The notes: generated from the letters alone by a model not told the origin. A stretch of 7,873 bases of DNA from Deltaproteobacteria bacterium (GCA_024277475.1 JAJRVC010000494.1:1-7873), one strand, 5' to 3'. Positions 1 to 7,825 are shown, numbered from the stretch's first letter. Numbers and translations are program-made.

Positions 1-2
1 AT

Positions 3-1307
3 ATGAAGCGACTCTCAAGAACCACAGTCATGAAAGATTGGGCTCCGGTCGCAGCGATCCTTTTGATCGTCGGGATGCTGGCGGCCTGTGACCAGCGCAA
101 TGAATACCAGGAGCCGCCGCCGCCGAAGGTGACCGTCGCAAAGCCCCTGCAGCAGGAGGTCATCGACTACTTGGAGTTTACCGGCACCACCCGTGCTTTT
201 GAAGAATCCGAGGTGCGGGCGCGGGTGGCCGGCTTTCTGGAGAGCATGCACTTTACGCCCGGCACAATAGTAGAAAAAGATGCTTTGCTGTTCGTCATTG
301 ATCCCAGGGAATACCAGGCTGAGCTGGATGCCGCCAAGGCCGAACTGGAAAGCGCACGGGCCAAGTTCAAACGGGCGGAAACCGAGTTTACCCGTGCGCA
401 AAGGATCTTCAAGAAGGGAGCGGGATCGGATGCCGATGTAGTCAAATGGCGCGGGGAACGCGAAATTGCCCGGGCCGCCGTCCTGAGGGCCAAGGCCCAG
501 GTGGACCGGGCGCAGTTGAAAATGGACTACACCCAGGTCACCGCTCCGATTAGCGGCCGGGCCGACCGCAATTTTATCGACATCGGCAACCTGGTCGGCG
601 AAAAAGAACCGACCCTGCTGACAACAGTCACCCGCTTTGATCCCATATATGCCTATTTCAACCTCAACGAACGAGACCTGCTCAAAGTGATGGCCATGTA
701 TCGCCGGGAAACCAAAGAAAAAAGCCTGGATCCCGCTAAAGCCCCGGAGGCCGAGGCCGACATGAAGGTTTACCTCGGACTGGCCAACGAGGACGGCTAC
801 CCCCACCAGGGGGTCATAGATTTTACCGAATCCAGCGTGGACCCGGCCACCGGTACCCTGCAATTGCGCGGCGTTTTTCCCAATCCGGGTCCTTCGCCGG
901 TTCTTATCCCGGGGCTTTTTACCCGTATTCGCATGCCCATCGAAAAGCGCGAAAACGCCCTGCTGGTGACCGAGCGCGCCATTGGTTCCGACCAGAGCGG
1001 ACGTTATCTGCTGACGGTCAACAGCGAAAACGTGGTGGAGAAAAAGCCGATTCGTATGGGCCGACTGGAAGACGGCCTGCGTGTGATCGAGGAAGGACTG
1101 CAGCCCGATGATCGGGTGGTGGTCATCGGGCTGCAGCGCGCCCGGCCCGGGGCCAAGGTTGATCCGGAGCAAACCGACATGAAAACACTCACGGCTTCAG
1201 CCCTCAGAGCCGCTGCAGAAGCGGGCAAGGACAAAGCAAAATCTGCGGCAGCACCGTCTGAAGGAAGTGACTCTCAACCCAAAAAGGAAACGGAAAAAAA
1301 GCAATGA
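3..1307 (+). CDS. RND efflux periplasmic adaptor (membrane fusion protein, AcrA/MexE-like lipoprotein)
   Basis: This is the adaptor of a tripartite RND efflux pump, bridging the inner-membrane transporter and an outer-membrane channel in the periplasm. The 434-residue product has a basic N-terminus, a hydrophobic segment (about 14-28) and a lipobox L-A-A-C with Cys29. Asp30 at +2 is the classic signal for inner-membrane retention, as in AcrA. A Pro-rich linker (37-41) follows. Then come the first lipoyl half (about 60-100), an Ala/Glu/Lys/Arg-rich alpha-hairpin coiled coil (about 103-172), the second lipoyl half with the family motif TAPISGRADR (180-189), a beta-barrel with DPATGTLQLRG (280-290) and PGLFTRIRM (303-311), and a membrane-proximal domain to about 388. 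A Lys/Ala-rich tail (about 395-434) is probably disordered. The pump gene follows on the same strand. The start is uncertain: only two bases precede this ATG, so no ribosome site is visible. The internal ATG at 30 (Met10) would also leave a workable lipoprotein signal, but Met1 gives the more basic n-region. Confidence 0.93.
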   Translation: MKRLSRTTVMKDWAPVAAILLIVGMLAACDQRNEYQEPPPPKVTVAKPLQQEVIDYLEFTGTTRAFEESEVRARVAGFLESMHFTPGTIVEKDALLFVIDPREYQAELDAAKAELESARAKFKRAETEFTRAQRIFKKGAGSDADVVKWRGEREIARAAVLRAKAQVDRAQLKMDYTQVTAPISGRADRNFIDIGNLVGEKEPTLLTTVTRFDPIYAYFNLNERDLLKVMAMYRRETKEKSLDPAKAPEAEADMKVYLGLANEDGYPHQGVIDFTESSVDPATGTLQLRGVFPNPGPSPVLIPGLFTRIRMPIEKRENALLVTERAIGSDQSGRYLLTVNSENVVEKKPIRMGRLEDGLRVIEEGLQPDDRVVVIGLQRARPGAKVDPEQTDMKTLTASALRAAAEAGKDKAKSAAAPSEGSDSQPKKETEKKQ

Positions 1308-1327
1308 CGAATGTCGATTGACGAATG
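1305..1327 (+). repeat. Tandem direct repeat TGACGAATG overlapping the adaptor stop codon
   Basis: TGACGAATG occurs at 1305-1313 and again at 1319-1327, a 14-nt period. The first copy supplies the TGA stop of the adaptor gene. The second copy is the core of the left outer arm (1317-1327) of the palindromic element that fills the spacer, and an inverted copy lies at 1439-1447 inside its right arm. The repeat is directly readable. That it marks an insertion edge is inference. Confidence 0.6.
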
Positions 1328-1448
1328 GTGGATGTCGCTTCAGGCTTCGCCTACGACCCGACAGGTCGCTCCGTCGTTCTTAAGGAAATAATTTTGAAAT
1401 AGATAAAATTCCTTAATTCGATCCGCCTTCGGCGGATCATTCGTCAAT
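1317..1448. repeat. Compound palindromic intergenic element (REP/MITE-like), adaptor-pump spacer
   Basis: The 160-bp spacer holds no gene but is dense with inverted repeats. The outer arms ATTGACGAATG (1317-1327) and CATTCGTCAAT (1438-1448) are perfect 11-bp reverse complements. Inside lie AGGC/GCCT around TTC (1342-1352), CGACC/GGTCG with a 5-nt loop (1354-1368), and TTAAGGAA (1380-1387) pairing with TTCCTTAA (1409-1416). The last stem extends by TTTT/AAAA across a 4-nt bulge. The strongest hairpin is GATCCGCC-TTC-GGCGGATC (1420-1438). No run of T follows any stem, so it does not read as a Rho-independent terminator. Adaptor-pump pairs are usually much closer together, so this looks like an inserted dispersed element that may act on message stability or on pump translation. 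No transposase is present. Membership in a genome-wide repeat family is inferred only. Confidence 0.55.
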
Positions 1449-1467
1449 CCCAGAAGGGAATAAATCC

Positions 1468-4400
1468 ATGATTTCCAAATTTTTTATTGAACATCCCATC
1501 TTTGCCAGTGTGATCTCCATCGTGATCGTCCTTGCCGGCGCGGTTTCCGTGGGGGTGTTACCCATTGCCCAGTACCCCGAGATCACACCGCCCACGGTAG
1601 AGGTGTCCACCACCTACCCCGGTGCCAACGCCCGGGTGGTGTCCGAAACGGTTGCCGCCCCCATCGAACAGGAGGTCAATGGTGTTGAAAACATGATTTA
1701 CATGTCTTCCACCAGTGCCAGCGACGGCTCCTACAAACTGACGGTCAGCTTTGATGTCGGTACGGATCTGGACATGGCCCAGGTGCTGGTGCAAAACCGG
1801 GTCAAACTGGCGGAGGCCAAACTGCCGGAGGAAGTCAAGCGCCAGGGCATCAATACCAAGAAAAAATCCACCAATATTGTGCTGATCATCTCCCTGTTTT
1901 CACCCGACGACCGTTTTGATGAGCTTTACCTTAGCAATTACGCCACCTTGCGCTTGCGCGATGTACTTAGCCGCATTGACGGCGTCGGTGACGTGCTGGT
2001 CTTCCCCCAGAGCGATTACAGCATGCGTATCTGGCTGGATCCTCCCAAACTCAAATCCCGCGATCTGTCCACCGAGGACGTGCTGGCCGCCATCCGGGAG
2101 CAAAATGTCCAGGTGGCCGCCGGGCAAATCGGCCAGCCTCCCGCCCCTCCCGGCCAGAGCTTCCAGTACACGGTCAACGTGCTGGGGCGCCTCACGGACA
2201 TCGAGCAGTTTAAGAATATCATCATCAAAACCGGCGAAGGCGGGCGGATCACCCGTCTGAAGGATATCGCCCGTCTCGATCTAGGCGGCAAGAGCTACGA
2301 CCTCACCTCGGGCCTGAACGGCCAACCGTCGGCCAGTGTCCTCATCTACCAGCTGCCGGGGGCCAACGCGCTGAATGTGGCTCAGCAGCTGTACGCGACC
2401 ATGAAAGAGCTGCAGACCTATTTCCCTGAAGGCCTGGAGTACAAGATTCCATACGATACCACCATCTTCGTCGAACAATCGATCCGGGAAGTTTTTATTA
2501 CCCTGTTCCAGGCGGCGGGCCTGGTGTTCCTGGTGCTGTTTATCTTTTTGCAGGACTGGCGGGCAACCGTGGTGCCGGCGGTGACCATCCCGGTATCGCT
2601 TATCGGCACCCTGGCCGTTATGCTGGCGATGGGTTTTTCACTGAATATGCTGACGCTCTTCGGCCTCGTGCTGGCCATCGGCATTGTGGTGGATGACGCC
2701 ATCGTGGTGGTGGAGGCCACCGCGACCCACATCGAACAGGGCTTAAATGCCAAGGAGGCGGCCATTAAGGCCATGAATGAGGTTTCCGGCCCTGTTATAG
2801 CCACTACCCTGGTTCTTTTGGCCGTCTTTGTTCCATCCGCGTTTTTGCCGGGAATCACCGGGCAGATGTATCGCCAGTTTGCCCTGACCATCGCTATCTC
2901 TACCATTTTCAGTTCCATCAACGCCCTGACCCTCAGCCCGGCCCTGGCGGCCCTTTTGCTACGGCCGCCGAAGGAGCGTAAAAATGTGTTCTTCCGCGGG
3001 TTCGACGCCGTGTTCCGCAAAACCGAAAATGGTTACAGCACCCTGGTCAAGCTATTCGTGCGCCGGACGGCGATCATGATGCTGCTGTTTTTAGGGCTGT
3101 TAAGCCTGACCGGCTGGCAGTTTACGCGCCTGCCCACGGGCTTTTTGCCACTTGAGGACCAGGGTTATGTAATGGCCAGCATTCAACTGCCAGACGCCGC
3201 TTCCCTGGAACGCTCCCAGGCGGTTCTTGACCGGATCGACGGCATTCTCAAAAAAACAGTCGGCATCCAGCAGTGGGTTTCCCTGGGCGGCTATTCACTG
3301 ATTGACGGCACCAACGCCTCCAACATGGCCACAGTCTTTATCATCATGAAACCCTGGGAGGAACGCACCGACCCGAGTCTCAGCATGGCAGCGATTTTAG
3401 CCAATCTGCAGCGTCAGTTTTTCCAGATCCAGGAAGCCATCGTGTTTGCCTTTCCGCCTCCGGCCATCCCCGGCCTCGGTGTCGCCGGCGGCTTCCAGAT
3501 GCAGCTTGAAGACCGCGGCGACGTCGGGCTGGAAGAACTGCAGCAAATGGTGTATGAGATTATCCAGGCCGGCAACGCCCAGTCAGGCATGACCAATTTA
3601 AACAGCACCTTCCGGGCCGATGTACCCCAGCTTTTCGCCGAGGTCGACCGCACCAAGGCCAAGACCATGCAGGTTCCGCTCAGCAGCGTCTTCAACACCC
3701 TGCAGACCTATCTCGGCTCCTACTACGTCAATGATTTCAACAAGTTCGGCCGCACCTGGCAGGTCAAAGTCCAGGCTGACCATCAGTTTCGCATGGAACC
3801 CGACGACATCCGCCGCCTTGAGGTGCGTGATGCCGGGGGCCGGATGGTTCCCCTCGGCACCCTGGTGAAAGTCGATCAAATTCTGGGCCCCCAGACCATC
3901 CTGCGCTACAACCTTTACCCGTCCGCTTCTATCACCGGTGAGGCCTCACCGGGCTTCAGCTCCGGCCAGGCCCTGAACCTGATGGAACAGATGGCCAACC
4001 GCACCCTGCCTGCTTCCATGGGCTATGAGTGGACCGGTATGTCTTTTCAGGAAAAAAAGGTAGGATCAGAAGCCATCATGGTTTTTATCCTGGCGATTGT
4101 ACTGGTATTCCTGGTACTGGCCGCCCAGTATGAAAGCTGGGCCAACCCGGTGGCGGTCATAATGGTGGTGCCCCTGGCAGTGCTCGGTACCGTCGTTGCA
4201 CTTGTATTGCGCGGTTTTGACAACAACGTTTACACCCAGATCGGCATCGTGCTGCTCATTGGCCTGGCCAGCAAAAACGCCATTCTCATCGTGGAGTTTG
4301 CTATGGCCGAGCGGGAAAAAGGAAAAAATATTCTGGATGCGGTAGCCGATGCTGCCAGGTTGCGTTTCCGTCCCATCCTGATGACGGCGATTTCTTCCAT

Positions 4401-4626
4401 TGCCGGGTTTATGCCCCTGGTGGTCGCTGCCGGTGCGGGAGCTGCCAGCCGGCAGGCCATCGGTACGGCCGTGGTGGGCGGTATGATTGCGGCGACGATC
4501 ATGTCACTGTTGTTCACACCGGTGTTTTATGTGGTAATGCAAAAACTGTCCGGGTTTCGAAAGAAGAAGCCGGAAAGCAGGCAGGCACCGGAGAAAGGCG
4601 TTGCAAAACCAGCGCCGGTAAAATGA
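1468..4626 (+). CDS. RND multidrug efflux transporter permease, HAE1/AcrB family
   Basis: This is the proton-driven inner-membrane pump, a homotrimer in the family, that takes substrates from the periplasm or outer leaflet and exports them through the adaptor and an outer-membrane channel. At 1052 residues it is full length (AcrB about 1049). It shows the duplicated RND layout: TM1 (about 11-31), a first porter loop, TM2-TM6 (about 341-500), TM7 (about 536-555), a second porter loop, and TM8-TM12 (about 868-1028). The proton-relay residues are intact: Asp409-Asp410 in TM4 (IVVDDAIVVVEA), Lys936 in TM10 (SKNAILIVEFA), and Arg966 and Thr973 in the TM11 region (RPILMT), matching AcrB D407/D408, K940, R971 and T978. 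The segment matching the AcrB switch loop (about 607-616, GGYSLIDGTN) lacks its Phe/Gly-rich pattern, so the substrate range may differ. Ribosome site AGAAGGGA (1452-1459) lies 8 nt before the ATG. It pairs functionally with the upstream adaptor. The C-terminal tail is basic and Pro-rich. Substrates cannot be predicted. Confidence 0.97.
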   Translation: MISKFFIEHPIFASVISIVIVLAGAVSVGVLPIAQYPEITPPTVEVSTTYPGANARVVSETVAAPIEQEVNGVENMIYMSSTSASDGSYKLTVSFDVGTDLDMAQVLVQNRVKLAEAKLPEEVKRQGINTKKKSTNIVLIISLFSPDDRFDELYLSNYATLRLRDVLSRIDGVGDVLVFPQSDYSMRIWLDPPKLKSRDLSTEDVLAAIREQNVQVAAGQIGQPPAPPGQSFQYTVNVLGRLTDIEQFKNIIIKTGEGGRITRLKDIARLDLGGKSYDLTSGLNGQPSASVLIYQLPGANALNVAQQLYATMKELQTYFPEGLEYKIPYDTTIFVEQSIREVFITLFQAAGLVFLVLFIFLQDWRATVVPAVTIPVSLIGTLAVMLAMGFSLNMLTLFGLVLAIGIVVDDAIVVVEATATHIEQGLNAKEAAIKAMNEVSGPVIATTLVLLAVFVPSAFLPGITGQMYRQFALTIAISTIFSSINALTLSPALAALLLRPPKERKNVFFRGFDAVFRKTENGYSTLVKLFVRRTAIMMLLFLGLLSLTGWQFTRLPTGFLPLEDQGYVMASIQLPDAASLERSQAVLDRIDGILKKTVGIQQWVSLGGYSLIDGTNASNMATVFIIMKPWEERTDPSLSMAAILANLQRQFFQIQEAIVFAFPPPAIPGLGVAGGFQMQLEDRGDVGLEELQQMVYEIIQAGNAQSGMTNLNSTFRADVPQLFAEVDRTKAKTMQVPLSSVFNTLQTYLGSYYVNDFNKFGRTWQVKVQADHQFRMEPDDIRRLEVRDAGGRMVPLGTLVKVDQILGPQTILRYNLYPSASITGEASPGFSSGQALNLMEQMANRTLPASMGYEWTGMSFQEKKVGSEAIMVFILAIVLVFLVLAAQYESWANPVAVIMVVPLAVLGTVVALVLRGFDNNVYTQIGIVLLIGLASKNAILIVEFAMAEREKGKNILDAVADAARLRFRPILMTAISSIAGFMPLVVAAGAGAASRQAIGTAVVGGMIAATIMSLLFTPVFYVVMQKLSGFRKKKPESRQAPEKGVAKPAPVK

Positions 4627-4716
4627 TGTTTCGTCAGCTATGACCGGGCTCGTATGAAACTCCGCCTAGCCGGAACAGTGAATAGATGAAACGTTGAACA
4701 TCGAATAGAGTTAGAC
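4627..4716. other. Short spacer between convergent genes, no clear terminator
   Basis: These 90 bp separate the 3' ends of the pump gene and the convergent peptidase gene. GTTTCGTC (4628-4635) can pair with GATGAAAC (4685-4692) over 8 bp including one G-T wobble. CCGGGCT (4644-4650) can pair with AGCCGG (4668-4673) around a bulged G. Neither stem is followed by a T-run on either strand, so neither is a convincing intrinsic terminator. I see no small gene here. Confidence 0.4.
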
Positions 4717-7707
4717 TTAGATCCGATGGAGCACAAGCGGTTTCCCGCTGAATTTTTCATTGGCGGCTTTCAGCTTCCCTTCTCCAGAAATGACAGCAAC
4801 CGCTTTTTTAGGCTGATTTTCATCAAAATATTTCCCGGCGGCCCTTACCACCTGGCTGCGGGTAAGCGATAACAGCCGGCTTTTGAATCGGATCCGCATT
4901 TCGTCGTCAAGAGAGATGATTTTGCGATAATACGCTTTTCTGGCTGCCGGTCCGGGGGGATCGGGTTTGTCAATTTCAGAACACACCTGTAAAATGGCTT
5001 CTTTGACATCTTCATCGCTGAAATTTCCTGAGCAAATAAAAGCGGCAGCATTGTCAAAAGCCTTTAATGTGGATACGATGTGGGGGTCCCGGTAGGAAGC
5101 GAAACTGAACAGACCGTCTTCGGGACTGTATATAGCGAAACCGCCATAGGCACCGCCCTTTTCGCGAATTTCGCGATGCAGGTACATGGATCGCAAAATT
5201 TTGCTGATAACGGACAAGGCGGCGGCATCCTCATGGGCCATGCGAACCGTTTCAAATGCAAGGGCCACAAAAGATACAGCTGACGATGTGCTCCAGCCTT
5301 CTCTGATATCTCCATCATCAATGGTGATATCCGGCGCTTTGAAGCCATTATCTTTTCCCGGCTTAAAACCGTCAAAAAGTGATTGGGTGCAACTGCAGGC
5401 ACCGGTCAGGACCGACTCTTCCCCAATCAAGGCCATCTGAAAATTCTTTTGTGTAAACAGTACGCTTGTAATGGCGGCCAGGTTACCGGAAAGGGCGACG
5501 AGATCCTGTTCGGTCATATCATCCGTCAGTCGTTTGATAGTCTGCAGCTGATGAACGCCACTCCAGGTTTCACTTAACATCCGGGTGGAGGATAAACCTC
5601 TGGCAGCAAGGGAAATGGCCAGGCGGTGGCCGCTGTGGATCACCATTGCTTCCAGACCGGCCCGATACTCGAGCAGGATACTTTTCAAGCGGGTCAGGTT
5701 GGAAAAATCAGAATGATGAAGCAACTCCCGGATGATATCAAACATCGGTTCCCGGTTCCTGAGAAGACATTTGCTATTAAACGAGATAAAGGGTACGCAC
5801 TCCCCTGCATCGTTAAATCGGGTGCGGGCGTGAGTTGATAATCCGATACCTCCCGTATAGGCATCGATGCGTTGTGCCATCTCGGCATAATCCCGTTTGG
5901 ATGTGCCCATGCGCGAAAGCGCGTAACAGGAAAACGGGGCCAGCGGTAAAAGCGCAGTGGGTAGTGATCCGCTTCCGGCTGCCGCTGAAAAATATACAAT
6001 ACCGGAGGTTGCCGTGTTGTACAGGGTGGCCCGTACGGCATCCTCGAATGCACTTTCTTTGATAATGGGAACAGACACTGGAATGTCTTCGATCTGCAGG
6101 GTGGGCAGGCAGGAAACATCCTCTTCGGTTTCCTGCAGACGTTTGAGAGCTTCAGCATCCTGTTTAATCCGGTCAATTTCGGATCGGGATAATTTTTTCT
6201 TGATGCGGTCGAGTTCGGTACTCACTCGGAGGGTTTCATTTTTCTCCATTTCCTGATCCGGTACCAGTGTCAACGACACCCGGTGGGGATTGTCCAAGAA
6301 GTATTTTTGGATGCAATTTTCAAAAAAGGCACCTTTCGCCAGTTCCGTTTGTAACTTTTCCAGGTCAGCGTCAAAATTCAAAATTTTCACCGGGTCACCC
6401 CCGTGGAACCAGCTGCCGCTAAATGTCAACAGTAGTTTGATCCCGTATGGATAAGGCGTATTGGTAATTTCTTTGCGATGAAACTCAATCTGATGGATAG
6501 CTGAGTCAATCAGGTTTTTATCTATACCCTTTTTAACAAGATCACGTAACACGTCGACGATGATTTCCTTGATCTTATCGGCTGCTGCCTGGGCCACATC
6601 TTTTAGTCCGGCGACAAACAGCGTATCCCGATTATCAGCGTCAAAGCCGGTACCATCGCACAGGGCGCTGCCAAGGGCTGAATCGATCAGTGCTTTTCGC
6701 AGGGGAGAAGCTGAATTTCCAAGCAGGATCTGTTCCAGTAATGTCAGTGCCAGGACTTCAAACGTGTCCTGAATGTCGGCCGTCAGCCATGCCAGGCACA
6801 CCTGGTATTTCTTGGCCGCATCTTGGTTTTTGTCGAAGGGGTACGGATAGGTTGCCGATCTTGGGTGCTCCCAGCGGGGCTGGGAGGAGACATCTGTTCC
6901 AGGATCGATGCGTTTGAATTGATTTAAGACCTGTACTTCGATAAAAGCCAGGTGATCTTTTAGCGGCAGGTTGCCGTAGGTATAGAAAAAAGCGTTACTG
7001 GGATGATAATGCCTGCGATGGAATTCTTTCAGCTGCTCATGAGATAGCGACGGTATTTCAGCCGGCTCCCCTCCGGAATTGTATCGATAGGTGGACGACG
7101 GAAACAGGGCTTTCAGGATGGATCGTACCATCACCTGATCCGGTGCTGACATGGCACCTTTCATTTCATTGTAGACCACACCTTTATAGATCAGCCGCTC
7201 ATCGGCAGAATTGTAACCCACCGGGCTTTCTTCAATCTCCAGGCGGTGCCCCTCCTGCTTAAAGCTGAGCCTTTCCAACTTTGGAAAGAAGGCGGCATCC
7301 AGATAGACGCCCATCAGATTGTAGAAATCTTTGCAGTTCTGGGTCGAAAACGGATACATGGTCCAATCAGAAGCCGTAAAGGCGTTCATAAAAGTGCTTA
7401 AGCTTCTTTTGAGCATTGAAAAAAACGGATCACGGACGGCATATTTCTTAGAACCGCACAAAACGGTATGTTCAAGTATGTGGGCGACACCGGTGGAGTT
7501 CCGGGGTACGGTTTTAAAGGCAACGCTGAAGGTATTTTCGGTATCGTTGTTGCTGATGTGAACATGCCTGGCGCCGGTAGAGAGGTGCTTCAGAGCATAA
7601 AAAATCGAAGAGATCTCCTTTAGCAATTCGATCCGTTCAATACGGTAGCCATCGATACGATCACCCACCTTTAGTCCGGAATTGTTAGCATCCACGATAG
7701 TGTTCAT
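4717..7707 (-). CDS. M16C zinc metallopeptidase, PreP/Cym1-like (presequence protease family)
   Basis: This is an insulinase-superfamily peptidase expected to enclose and cut short unfolded peptides in a closed two-half chamber. From the preferred ATG it has 996 residues, the normal size for this family. The inverted zinc motif HILEH (His76, Glu79 catalytic, His80) and the downstream ligand Glu181 (VVYNEMKGAMSAPD) are intact, followed by the typical CGSKKYAVRDPF and LSTFMNAFTASDWTMYPF signatures. Expected order: M16 catalytic domain (about 55-190), an inactive M16_C domain (about 200-440), the M16C-associated linker starting near LVPDQ (about 478) with a charged helical hairpin (485-530), and a C-terminal half. 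That half carries the substrate-holding Arg848/Tyr854 pair in REKGGAYGG, then SYRDP. No signal peptide is visible, so it is probably cytoplasmic. A GTG two codons upstream (7711-7713) is an alternative start, but it falls within the likely ribosome site GGGGTG. The gene converges on the efflux operon with no evident functional link. Organellar homologues clear targeting peptides; the bacterial role is presumably general peptide turnover. Confidence 0.95.
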   Translation of the reverse strand: MNTIVDANNSGLKVGDRIDGYRIERIELLKEISSIFYALKHLSTGARHVHISNNDTENTFSVAFKTVPRNSTGVAHILEHTVLCGSKKYAVRDPFFSMLKRSLSTFMNAFTASDWTMYPFSTQNCKDFYNLMGVYLDAAFFPKLERLSFKQEGHRLEIEESPVGYNSADERLIYKGVVYNEMKGAMSAPDQVMVRSILKALFPSSTYRYNSGGEPAEIPSLSHEQLKEFHRRHYHPSNAFFYTYGNLPLKDHLAFIEVQVLNQFKRIDPGTDVSSQPRWEHPRSATYPYPFDKNQDAAKKYQVCLAWLTADIQDTFEVLALTLLEQILLGNSASPLRKALIDSALGSALCDGTGFDADNRDTLFVAGLKDVAQAAADKIKEIIVDVLRDLVKKGIDKNLIDSAIHQIEFHRKEITNTPYPYGIKLLLTFSGSWFHGGDPVKILNFDADLEKLQTELAKGAFFENCIQKYFLDNPHRVSLTLVPDQEMEKNETLRVSTELDRIKKKLSRSEIDRIKQDAEALKRLQETEEDVSCLPTLQIEDIPVSVPIIKESAFEDAVRATLYNTATSGIVYFSAAAGSGSLPTALLPLAPFSCYALSRMGTSKRDYAEMAQRIDAYTGGIGLSTHARTRFNDAGECVPFISFNSKCLLRNREPMFDIIRELLHHSDFSNLTRLKSILLEYRAGLEAMVIHSGHRLAISLAARGLSSTRMLSETWSGVHQLQTIKRLTDDMTEQDLVALSGNLAAITSVLFTQKNFQMALIGEESVLTGACSCTQSLFDGFKPGKDNGFKAPDITIDDGDIREGWSTSSAVSFVALAFETVRMAHEDAAALSVISKILRSMYLHREIREKGGAYGGFAIYSPEDGLFSFASYRDPHIVSTLKAFDNAAAFICSGNFSDEDVKEAILQVCSEIDKPDPPGPAARKAYYRKIISLDDEMRIRFKSRLLSLTRSQVVRAAGKYFDENQPKKAVAVISGEGKLKAANEKFSGKPLVLHRI

Positions 7708-7710
7708 AGG

Positions 7711-7716
7711 CACCCC
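7711..7716 (-). promoter_or_regulatory. Ribosome binding site GGGGTG that favours the ATG start of the peptidase
   Basis: On the minus strand the sequence reads GGGGTGCCT followed by ATG at 7707-7705. GGGGTG resembles the GGAGGTG anti-SD complement, and its GGGG lies 5 nt from that ATG. The in-frame GTG at 7713-7711 is part of this site and has no comparable site of its own, which supports the ATG as the start. Confidence 0.5.
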
Positions 7717-7742
7717 ATGTGGTTCTTGCGATTAAGATAGCT

Positions 7743-7772
7743 TTATTAGCAAAATTTGATTGATACTGTTAA
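7743..7772 (-). promoter_or_regulatory. Candidate sigma70-type promoter for the M16C peptidase
   Basis: On the minus strand TTAACA (7772-7767, five of six matches to TTGACA) is followed after 18 nt by TAATAA (7748-7743). TG-C directly before the latter resembles an extended -10. The -10 hexamer is weak (three of six). A start near 7736 would give a leader of about 30 nt before the ATG. This is a pattern match in AT-rich DNA and is unproven. Confidence 0.3.
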
Positions 7773-7813
7773 AATGCTTTTTCCCAGCAATGTCCGGTTA
7801 GATTATTGCATGG

Positions 7814-7825
7814 TCTGCATGCAGA
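7814..7825. repeat. 12-bp perfect palindrome TCTGCATGCAGA upstream of the peptidase gene
   Basis: TCTGCATGCAGA equals its own reverse complement. TGCATG in its core (7816-7821) is repeated at 7807-7812. The site lies about 110 bp upstream of the peptidase ATG and directly beside A-tracts. It could be a binding site for a dimeric regulator of this gene or of a gene beyond the right edge, but no regulator is encoded in the window. Confidence 0.4.

Noticed and set aside
15..1172. A 385-codon open frame on the minus strand, fully antisense to the adaptor gene
   Set aside because: It lies opposite a clearly conserved adaptor. Its product has no recognisable domain and the His/Gly/Gln-rich composition typical of an antisense shadow in GC-rich DNA.
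1294..1307. Slippery heptamer A-AAA-AAG just before the adaptor stop, as a possible programmed frameshift
   Set aside because: A -1 shift would add only a few residues before a TGA at 1319-1321, and no functional product results.
1420..1438. GATCCGCC-TTC-GGCGGATC hairpin as a Rho-independent terminator
   Set aside because: The stem is good but no T-run follows on either strand, and it sits inside an operon just before the pump ribosome site.
2418..3020. A 200-codon open frame on the minus strand inside the pump gene
   Set aside because: It overlaps the conserved transmembrane core of the pump. Its Ser/Thr/Arg-rich composition suggests complementary-strand readthrough with no independent support.
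7705..7719. Mini-ORF ATG-GGG-TGC-CTA-TGA on the minus strand overlapping the peptidase start as ATGA
   Set aside because: It has only four codons and no ribosome site of its own, so it is most likely a chance overlap rather than a leader peptide.
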